Origin: Pseudomonas sp. IPO3778
Lineage (GTDB): Bacteria > Pseudomonadota > Gammaproteobacteria > Pseudomonadales > Pseudomonadaceae
Direction: 5' to 3'
DNA length: 59,251 bases
Assembly: GCF_013386825.1 (NCBI RefSeq)
Contig: NZ_JACARC010000082.1
Location: 1-59,251, forward strand
Shown here piece after piece: positions 53,032 through 59,251 of this stretch. The position numbers were made by a program, and so were the translations under genes. The notes below the pieces were generated by a model. That model did not search any database. It had not been told where the DNA came from and saw only the letters and a program-made list of their open reading frames with translations. The first letter of the stretch is position 1. Each line of letters begins with the position of its first letter.

Positions 53032-53543
53032 CGCGGGTCATTCAGTGCCTGCCGGAGTGGCCGGTACGCGTCGACCAACTGCTCCAGCGTAAACCCAAGG
53101 TTGCGCCCGCTGGGGTTGGGCAACACCCACACCGCCGCATTCCCCAGGGAGTGCGGCTGCAACCCCCACGCCATCTCCCGCTGCCCCGTCAGCGCGCCGT
53201 ACGCCGCCTTGCCCAGAAACGCCACACACCGCGGCGCATAACGGGCGATCTTGTTTTCAAACCCCACTGCCGCCGCCTTGAACTCACCCGCCGACAACTG
53301 ATCCGCCCGCGCCGTAGGGCGCTCCACCACCGTGGTCAACCCACACTGATACTGCAAGATCGTGCGGTCGTTTTCCGGCTGCACTTCATGGGGCGTAAAC
53401 CCGGCCAGGTGCAGGGTGCGCCAGAACCGGTTGCTCCTGCCCATAAAGTGATGCCCGGTGGCGGCGGCCCGCAGCCCGGGGTTGATGCCGCAAAAAATCA
53501 CGGCCAGGTTGTCGGCCAGAATATCGTCCAGTCCTTCTTTCAT
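53028..53543 (-). CDS. mug: G/U mismatch-specific DNA glycosylase
   Basis: A 171-residue uracil-DNA-glycosylase-superfamily enzyme that removes U or T (and ethenocytosine) opposite G. FCGINPGLRAAATGHHFMGRSNRFW holds the Mug-type motif 1 with catalytic Asn in GINPG, and LPNPSGRN is motif 2. Its ATG overlaps the stop of the upstream TetR gene (ATGA), so the two are co-translated. Confidence 0.92.
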   Translation of the reverse strand: MKEGLDDILADNLAVIFCGINPGLRAAATGHHFMGRSNRFWRTLHLAGFTPHEVQPENDRTILQYQCGLTTVVERPTARADQLSAGEFKAAAVGFENKIARYAPRCVAFLGKAAYGALTGQREMAWGLQPHSLGNAAVWVLPNPSGRNLGFTLEQLVDAYRPLRQALNDPR

Positions 53544-54163
53544 CCGCAGATGACCTGCACCGCATTGCGCGCCAGGGCGATCAGTTCGGCGTGGGGTTTG
53601 CCCGCCCGTGCGCGGATCGACAGGCTGTGCACCAGGGAAGCGGCGAGCACGGCGACGGCCGCCGGGTCTGCACCGCCTTTCAATTCGCCGGCCTCGATGG
53701 CCGTGCGCAAGCGGGTTTCCAGATGGGCGTCGAGTGCGTCGAGGCGCTGCAACAGCACGGCACGAATCTCGGCGTCCTCGACAGCTTCGGTGGTGGCGGT
53801 GCCGATGATAAAGCAGCCCCGTGGGTCGCCATCCCCCGAAAAGTAGATCGACAACTGGCCTTCATACAGACGCATCAACGCGTCGGCCAACGTCAGGTCC
53901 GGGTCGTCCAGTGCGGCGTCGATGGCGGCTGAGGCGAGGCCCCAATACTGCTCGAGTGCCTTGAGATAGATCGCATGCTTGTCGCCGAAGGCGGCGTACA
54001 GGCTCGGCCGGTTCATCCCGGCGGCGGTGGCGATGCTGTCCAGGGAAGCGCCGGAATAGCCGGTGCTCCAGAACACCCCAAGCGCCTGCTGCAGCGCTGT
54101 TTCAGGGTCGTAGGCGCGTGGGCGGCCACGGCCTTTTGCCTCTGTGGTCTTTTTTTGTGCCAT
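53540..54163 (-). CDS. TetR-family regulator
   Basis: A 207-residue TetR protein with a basic N-terminus (GRGRPRAYDPE), HTH SLDSIATAAGMNRPSLYAAFGDKHAIYLKALEQYW and a helical C-terminal ligand domain. The ATG at 54163 is preferred to an upstream TTG at 54172. It is divergent from the EmrA-like gene across 104 bases and probably represses that efflux operon. It also heads a two-gene unit with mug. Confidence 0.88.
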   Translation of the reverse strand: MAQKKTTEAKGRGRPRAYDPETALQQALGVFWSTGYSGASLDSIATAAGMNRPSLYAAFGDKHAIYLKALEQYWGLASAAIDAALDDPDLTLADALMRLYEGQLSIYFSGDGDPRGCFIIGTATTEAVEDAEIRAVLLQRLDALDAHLETRLRTAIEAGELKGGADPAAVAVLAASLVHSLSIRARAGKPHAELIALARNAVQVICG

Positions 54164-54267
54164 GACGTACAAAAATCCTTGAGTAGAGGTGGGTGGATGG
54201 ATATTCTTACATCATCGCACAAAATTCAGGCCTCAGTAATCCCGGGCTCAGCAAAGGTGATTCGATC

Positions 54268-55299
54268 ATGAGCAACGCGTTGGAAAACACGACCCGCACA
54301 CCCTGGCGTTCACTGTTGATGGTGGGCTTTCCGGTACTCATTGCCGCGGTCGGGTATGGGTATTACCTGAAGGACGCACCGTACGTTTCGACGGATAACG
54401 CCTATGCCCGGGTGGCAAAAGCGTCGGTCAATGCACGGGTGTCGGGGCAGGTGGTCGAGATCGCCGTGGAAGACAACCAGGCCGTGCACAAAGGGCAGGT
54501 GCTGTTGCGGATCAACCCCGAGCCGTTCCAGGTCGCGGTGGACCGTGCCCAGGCCCAACTGAGCGTGGCGCGCCTGCGCATCGAAGGCCTCAAGGCCAGC
54601 TACCGGCAGCAACAGGCAGAACTGCAAGCGGCCAAGGAATCGGCGGGTTTCGACCAGAAGGAATTCGCCCGCAAAAAGGCGTTGGTGGCCACTGAGTTTG
54701 TGTCCCAGGCGGTGTTTGAGCGGGCCGACACTGACTTGAAAGTCGCCCGGCAACGCGTCGCGTCCATCGAGCAGCAGATCGCCAATACGGTGGTGGCCTT
54801 GAACGGCAACCCGGACATCGACATCGACCGCCACCCGGCGATTCGCGAGGCCATGGCGCAGCTCGACGAAGCACAACTTTACCTCTCGTACGCGACGGTC
54901 TATGCCCCCGACGATGGCGTGGTGGCCAAGGTGGATGACGTGCAGGTCGGTGACTACCTGAACAGCGGCGCGCCGGCGTTCGCCTTGCTGTCGCCCCGTC
55001 GCACCTGGGTTGAAGCCAACTTCCGCGAAACCCAGATGACCCACATGCGCGCCGGCCAGCAGGCAACCATCAAGCTCGACACCTACCCGGACCATCCCTT
55101 CAAGGCCCACATCACCAGCCTGAGCCCGGGTGCCGGTGCCGACTTCGCCTTGCTGCCACCGGAAAACGCCACCGGCAACTGGGTCAAGGTGGTGCAGCGG
55201 GTACCGGTGCGCCTGGAGCTGGATGACGCCAGCGCCGACTTGCCGCTGTTCTCCGGCACCAGCGCCACCGTCACCGTCGATATCAGGACCGGGCCATGA
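54268..55299 (+). CDS. EmrA/HlyD-type membrane fusion protein
   Basis: A 343-residue periplasmic adaptor. One N-terminal transmembrane anchor (about 17-35), biotinyl-lipoyl half-motif (NARVSGQVVEIAVEDNQAVHKGQVLLRI), a coiled-coil hairpin (about 95-200), and the second lipoyl half plus beta-barrel with YATVYAPDDGVVAKV. YVSTDNAYARVAKASVNARVSG is typical of EmrA. Connects the DHA2 pump to the outer-membrane factor. The ATG at 54268 follows AAAGGTGA. The stop overlaps the pump gene as ATGA. Confidence 0.92.
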   Translation: MSNALENTTRTPWRSLLMVGFPVLIAAVGYGYYLKDAPYVSTDNAYARVAKASVNARVSGQVVEIAVEDNQAVHKGQVLLRINPEPFQVAVDRAQAQLSVARLRIEGLKASYRQQQAELQAAKESAGFDQKEFARKKALVATEFVSQAVFERADTDLKVARQRVASIEQQIANTVVALNGNPDIDIDRHPAIREAMAQLDEAQLYLSYATVYAPDDGVVAKVDDVQVGDYLNSGAPAFALLSPRRTWVEANFRETQMTHMRAGQQATIKLDTYPDHPFKAHITSLSPGAGADFALLPPENATGNWVKVVQRVPVRLELDDASADLPLFSGTSATVTVDIRTGP

Positions 55300-56750
55300 A
55301 CGGCGCACGCACCCTCAGGTTCGCGGCGTTGCTGGTGACCTGGTTGCAGGCGGTCAACGTGTCGCTGCCGAACGCGGCCCTGCGGTTTGTGCAGGGCAGC
55401 CTGTCGATGACGGATGATGAGGCGGGGTGGATTTTCACGTCGTACCTGGCCGCCAGCGCGATCACCTTGCCGGTGGCCCAGTGGCTGGCCGCGCGCTTCG
55501 GCGTGAAGGCGGTTTACCAGGCGGCGATGGTGATCTTTGGCCTTGGGTTGCTGCTGGCGACCGAGGCGACCACGTCGCTGCAGTTCGTCGGCGCACGGCT
55601 GATTCAGGGTGCGGCCAGCGGCGTGTTGGCGCCGTTGTCGATGGCCATCGCCCTGGAGACACGTGCCCCGGCGCGGCGGCCATCCTTCGGCCCGTTGTGG
55701 ACGGCGATCGGGCTGCTGGGCATCGTCAGCGGCCCGGCGATCGGCGGCTGGGTCAGCGAGCATTTCGGCTGGCGCTGGATGTTCTATGCCAGCCTGCCGT
55801 GGTTGGCCTATAGCGTGTTGATCGTGGCGCTGTTGCAGCCAGAAAAGAAAGCCAGCAGCCCGCCGGCGTTCGATTTTGCAGGCTTCGCCAGCTTTACCCT
55901 CGGTGTGATCGGCCTGCAAATGCTCCTCGACCGTGGCCAGCGCCTGGAGTGGTTTGACTCGCCCGAGGTCTGGCTTGAAGCGACCGCCAGCGTGCTGGGG
56001 TTTTACCTGTTCGCCGTGCACCGGTTCACGTCCAACACGCACTTCATCAGCAAGGGCTTACTGCGTGACCGCAACTTCGTGCTGTCGACCCTGATCTTCT
56101 TCGCTGTCGGTTTCGTGCTGCTGCCAACCATGGCGATGACCTCGCCGATGCTCGATGAACTGCTGGGCTTTCCGCCGGACACCACAGGCTTCCTCACTAT
56201 CCCCCGTGGCTTGGGCCTGCTGGGTGCGTTCTGGTTGATGAACCGGGTGCCCGCGTCGCTCGATGGTCGCCCGTTCGTGGTCGCCGGGATCGCGGTGGTG
56301 ATCTACGCCAACCAGTCGATGCTCGGCTACTCACCGCTGATGGACAGCTGGCCGGTGGCGGTGGCCGGGGCCATCCAGGGTGCGGGGCTGGGCCTGCTGA
56401 TGCCGGCGCTCTCGCGGGTGGCGTTCAGCACCCTGGACCCGAGCTTGCGCCCCGAAGGCAGCGGGTTGTTCAACCTGTCCCGGGTCTACGGCAGCACCCT
56501 CGGCGTGGCGGTGGTGCAGTGGTTCTTCTTCAACAACACCCAGACGATGCACGTGGCGCTGGCCAGTCACCTGACCGGGCATTCGGTCCCTGCATCGACG
56601 TCCCTGGCAGGCTTCGGTGCGTTGAACGAAGCCATCACCGGCCAGGCCGCCTTCATCGCGGTGCTGGGCCAATTCAAGATTCTGCTGTGGGCGATGCTGG
56701 TGGTGAGCCCGCTGGTGCTGCTGCTGCGTAAACCTGTCACGACCCACTAG
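55296..56750 (+). CDS. DHA2-family MFS efflux pump (EmrB-like)
   Basis: A 484-residue, fourteen-helix major facilitator exporter. ASAITLPVAQWLAARFGVKAVY is motif A, and GPAIGGWVSEHFGWRWMFY is the antiporter motif C region with the EmrB/QacA signature. Coupled to the adaptor gene by a 4-base overlap. Together with the downstream outer-membrane factor it forms a tripartite drug or metabolite efflux system; the substrate is unknown. Confidence 0.92.
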   Translation: MNGARTLRFAALLVTWLQAVNVSLPNAALRFVQGSLSMTDDEAGWIFTSYLAASAITLPVAQWLAARFGVKAVYQAAMVIFGLGLLLATEATTSLQFVGARLIQGAASGVLAPLSMAIALETRAPARRPSFGPLWTAIGLLGIVSGPAIGGWVSEHFGWRWMFYASLPWLAYSVLIVALLQPEKKASSPPAFDFAGFASFTLGVIGLQMLLDRGQRLEWFDSPEVWLEATASVLGFYLFAVHRFTSNTHFISKGLLRDRNFVLSTLIFFAVGFVLLPTMAMTSPMLDELLGFPPDTTGFLTIPRGLGLLGAFWLMNRVPASLDGRPFVVAGIAVVIYANQSMLGYSPLMDSWPVAVAGAIQGAGLGLLMPALSRVAFSTLDPSLRPEGSGLFNLSRVYGSTLGVAVVQWFFFNNTQTMHVALASHLTGHSVPASTSLAGFGALNEAITGQAAFIAVLGQFKILLWAMLVVSPLVLLLRKPVTTH

Positions 56751-56768
56751 TTTTCCGGAGTGTGCCAA

Positions 56769-58148
56769 ATGAAATCCCATGGGCTTGTTATCACGGCCGT
56801 TATCACCCTGTCCGCCTGTTCCGTTGGCCCGGACTATAAAGCGCCGGCGGTTACCGCCTCGCCGCACTACGACGTGCAGGCCGAGCAGCGCGTTTCGTTC
56901 AGCCAGCCGGTGAATGTCGATTGGTGGTCGACTTTCCAGTCCCATAGGCTCGACAGCGTCATGCGCCGGGCAATTGCCGGCAACCTTGAGCTGACGGCCG
57001 CGGACGCCACGTTGCGCCAGGCGGCTGCTTCGGTGGCGGCGGCGGAAGGTGCCCTGTTCCCGCAGGTGGATTTCGCTGCGCAAGCCGGCCGCCAGCGCGT
57101 GCATAACGCCGCGCGGCCAACAGTGACGAATGTCTATGGCGTCGGGCCCCAGGTCCGCTTCGACCTCGACGTATTCGGCGGCAACCAGCGCCGGGTCGAG
57201 CAACAGCAGGCGTTTGCTGATCTCCAGCAACATCGCTTCGAAGCGGCGTACCTGACGCTGACCGGCGACGTTGCCAGCCAGGCACTGTTGATGGCCTCGG
57301 CCACTGCCCAGATGGACGCCGTGCAAACCTTGCTCGCCACCGACGCGAAAAACCTCGAGCTGGTGCGTGCGGCGCAACACAGCGGCGCGGCGACGCAGCT
57401 CGATGTGTCCTTGGCCGAAACGCGGCTGGCGCAGGACCGCACGCTGTTGCCGCCGCTGGCCCAGCAGCGAGATGCGGCGCGGCATGCGCTGTCGATCCTG
57501 GCCGGCAAGGGCCCGGCGGACTGGCGTGCACCGGACTTCCACCTGGCAGAGTTTGCCTCGGCCACCACGCTGCCCGTCAGCCTGCCGTCCGAACTGGTTC
57601 ACGACCGCCCGGACGTGCTGCAAGCCGAGGCCGACCTGCGTGGGGCCAGCGCGGCGGTCGGCGTGGCCACCGCCAATCTCTATCCCCACGTTGAGCTTTC
57701 CGCCTCCCTGGCCCAGGCCGCGTCGGGCAATGGCGGTGCGGCGTTGTGGGGGTTTGCCGCCGGGCTCGCGGGGCCGATCTTCGACGGCGGCAGCCTCAAG
57801 GCGGAGCGCCAGGCAGCGGTGGAGGGCTACAACGCCTCGCTTGCCCGCTACCAGCAGACCGTCATCCAGTCCTTCGGCCAAGTCGCAGACACCTTGCAGG
57901 CGATCAACCACGACGCCGAGGAATACCAGGCGCAGACCGCTGCGCTACAGGCCGCCGACAACAGTTTGCGCCTGAACCAACAGGCCTATGGCGCGGGGGA
58001 AAATGGCCTGCTGCAAGTGCTGGAGGCCCAGCGCGCCTATGAGCAAGCCTTGCTCGGGCAACTCCGGGCGAGCACCGCCCGACACCTCGACACGGTGCGC
58101 CTGTTCGTGGCGCTCGGCGGTCGTTCGGTCAACGATTTCAAACGCTAG
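56769..58148 (+). CDS. Outer-membrane efflux lipoprotein, NodT family
   Basis: A 459-residue TolC-like outer-membrane factor. Lipoprotein signal with lipobox LSAC (Cys near residue 17), then two OEP repeats (about 60-250 and 270-455). VDWWSTFQSHRLDSVMRRAIAGN and the GPIFDGGSLKAERQAA segment are typical of the NodT/OprM group. GGAG lies 8 bases before the ATG at 56769. Third gene of the EmrAB-type operon, and the aldo/keto reductase follows after 12 bases. Confidence 0.92.
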   Translation: MKSHGLVITAVITLSACSVGPDYKAPAVTASPHYDVQAEQRVSFSQPVNVDWWSTFQSHRLDSVMRRAIAGNLELTAADATLRQAAASVAAAEGALFPQVDFAAQAGRQRVHNAARPTVTNVYGVGPQVRFDLDVFGGNQRRVEQQQAFADLQQHRFEAAYLTLTGDVASQALLMASATAQMDAVQTLLATDAKNLELVRAAQHSGAATQLDVSLAETRLAQDRTLLPPLAQQRDAARHALSILAGKGPADWRAPDFHLAEFASATTLPVSLPSELVHDRPDVLQAEADLRGASAAVGVATANLYPHVELSASLAQAASGNGGAALWGFAAGLAGPIFDGGSLKAERQAAVEGYNASLARYQQTVIQSFGQVADTLQAINHDAEEYQAQTAALQAADNSLRLNQQAYGAGENGLLQVLEAQRAYEQALLGQLRASTARHLDTVRLFVALGGRSVNDFKR

Positions 58149-58160
58149 TGGAGTCAACAC

Positions 58161-59102
58161 ATGAGTTATTACGATGCACTTCGCGATACCCGTTTTCCTC
58201 TGGTGCATGGCGCCGGGGCAATGCCAGGAGTGGGTTTTGGCACGCTGTTCAGGGACATGACGGCCACCACCCAGGCGGTCACGGACGCACTGGAGGCGGG
58301 CTTTCGCCATTTCGATTGTGCGGAGCGGTATGGCAATGAGGCGCAGGTGGGGGCGGCGCTTCACGACGCGATGATGGCCGGCAAAATCCGGCGCGAGGAA
58401 CTGTTCATCACCACCAAGCTGTGGAACAACAACCACCGGCCCGAGCGTGTGGTGCCGGCGTTTGAGGCCAGTTGCCGCAGGCTTCAGGTGGATGTGATCG
58501 ACTGCTACATGATCCATACGCCGTTTGCGTTTCTGCCGGGTGATGAGCTGCATCCTCGGGATGCGTTCGGGCATGTGCTGTATGACTCGGGTGTGACGTT
58601 GATCGAGACGTGGCGGGTGCTTGAACGGCTGGTGGATGAGGGGCGGTGCAGGTCCATCGGGTTGTCGGACATTACCCTGGAAACGCTGCGGGAGTTGGTG
58701 GCGGTGGCGCGGATAAAACCGGCGGTGGTGCAGGTGGAGTCGCATCCCTATTTGCCTGAGTGGGAGTTGCTGGAGTTCTGCAGGGAGCACGGGATTGTGG
58801 TGTTGGCGTTTGCGCCGCTGGGGCATGGGATGAGGCCGCGGGTGCTGGATGAGCCGGTGATTACCGGTATTGCGCGGCGGGTGCGGAAGACGCCGGCGCA
58901 GGTGGCATTGGCGTGGTCGGTGCAGCGGGGGGTGGCGTTTTTGACGTCGTCGGTGACGCCGGCACGGATTCGGGAGGATGCTGATATCTCCACGCTGCCG
59001 CAGGCGGCGATGCGGGAGATTGAGAAGGACATTACGACCCGGGTGCGTTTTAACCCGGTGATGGATACCGGGGTGTTGGGGTTTATTTCGCGGGAGAAGT
59101 AG
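58161..59102 (+). CDS. Aldo/keto reductase
   Basis: A 313-residue NAD(P)H-dependent TIM-barrel reductase. The catalytic tetrad is readable: Asp and Tyr in FDCAERYGNEAQVG, Lys in TTKLWNNN and His in DCYMIHTPF. KTPAQVALAWSVQRGVAFLTSSVTPARIRED forms the cofactor 2'-phosphate region (with TSSVTP where IPKS is usual). GGAG is 7 bases before the ATG. It lies 12 bases after the efflux operon and is likely co-transcribed, perhaps reducing carbonyl compounds that the pump also handles. Its last third is unusually rich in G. Confidence 0.9.
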   Translation: MSYYDALRDTRFPLVHGAGAMPGVGFGTLFRDMTATTQAVTDALEAGFRHFDCAERYGNEAQVGAALHDAMMAGKIRREELFITTKLWNNNHRPERVVPAFEASCRRLQVDVIDCYMIHTPFAFLPGDELHPRDAFGHVLYDSGVTLIETWRVLERLVDEGRCRSIGLSDITLETLRELVAVARIKPAVVQVESHPYLPEWELLEFCREHGIVVLAFAPLGHGMRPRVLDEPVITGIARRVRKTPAQVALAWSVQRGVAFLTSSVTPARIREDADISTLPQAAMREIEKDITTRVRFNPVMDTGVLGFISREK

Positions 59103-59124
59103 TGAGGTTGGCCTCGGGGGTGGG

Positions 59125-59251
59125 AGTGTACATATCCGTTGCTGCGGTAACGGCGGCTTAGGGTTCCGCTCTTACAGCGGGTCACTTTTGGCAAACGCCC
59201 CAAAAGTAACCAAAAGGTCTTTGCCCCACCACTCGGTGCCTCGCCTAGGCT
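59125..59251 (+). repeat. Dispersed Pseudomonas intergenic repeat
   Basis: The tail of the window holds a G/C-rich TGTACATATCCGTTGC block, a GGGTTCCGCTCTTACAGCG block and the CAAACGCCCCAAAAGTAACCAAAAGG segment. I recognise the last as a recurrent intergenic sequence in pseudomonads. The first two blocks recur inverted at 1-60. No gene is called here. Confidence 0.5.

Overview
The window comes from a Pseudomonas of the fluorescens group. This is inferred from the high-GC coding style, the two paired REP-type inverted repeats (3485-3584 and 12931-13017), the c-di-GMP genes, the agmatine/polyamine locus and overall similarity to families familiar from that group. No rRNA gene is present. One tRNA gene (tRNA-Asn) is.

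Layout. (1) 0.1-12.9 kb is ordinary chromosomal backbone: an EamA permease, fumC, a DUF2059 protein, a BolA protein, trhO, a DsbA-like protein, an ABC exporter, a PAS-GGDEF-EAL protein, a TenA/PqqC-fold protein, a diguanylate cyclase and an aromatic-acid-type MFS carrier. (2) 13.0-19.0 kb is an acid-CoA beta-oxidation cluster. Its genes are an IclR regulator, acyl-CoA dehydrogenase, enoyl-CoA hydratase, 3-hydroxyacyl-CoA dehydrogenase and a class III CoA transferase. The intergenic region holds two matching IclR-type palindromes. A glycerophosphodiesterase lipoprotein follows.

(3) 20.6-45.7 kb is an accessory segment that I interpret as the worn remains of a genomic island at tRNA-Asn. It begins at the intact tRNA, followed at once by a truncated ICE-type parA. 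It ends at an intergenic 31-base fragment (45651-45681) that copies the anticodon arm and the start of the T arm of the same tRNA with 27/31 identity, in the same orientation. No integrase remains. Cargo: (a) a LacI-regulated catabolic cluster (SDR, NIPSNAP, proline-racemase-fold enzyme with Ser in place of the first catalytic Cys, cupin, alpha/beta hydrolase, aspartate-dehydrogenase-like enzyme) facing a polar-amino-acid ABC transporter, with six related LacI-type operators tying both arms together; (b) a glcDEFGB glycolate operon with divergent glcC and two TGGT-N3-ACCA operators; (c) an HxlR regulator with two SDRs; (d) a LysR-controlled operon for a DSD1-family PLP enzyme, a dicarboxylate/amino-acid symporter, RidA and a HAD hydrolase. 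A common theme may be hydroxy-amino acids and C2 acids (glycolate/glyoxylate), but this is inference.

(4) 45.8-59.1 kb returns to backbone: a prolyl oligopeptidase, then a polyamine locus (LysR, agmatine deiminase, N-carbamoylputrescine amidase, an orphan PotF-like binding protein and a second, Tat-exported agmatine deiminase). After that come mug with a TetR regulator, an EmrAB-type efflux system with its outer-membrane factor, and an aldo/keto reductase. A dispersed Pseudomonas repeat lies at the right edge, and an inverted partial copy lies at the left edge.

All calls were made by reading the sequence and supplied translations. No database search was run. Starts were moved from the longest ORF when a Shine-Dalgarno sequence clearly favoured an internal codon.
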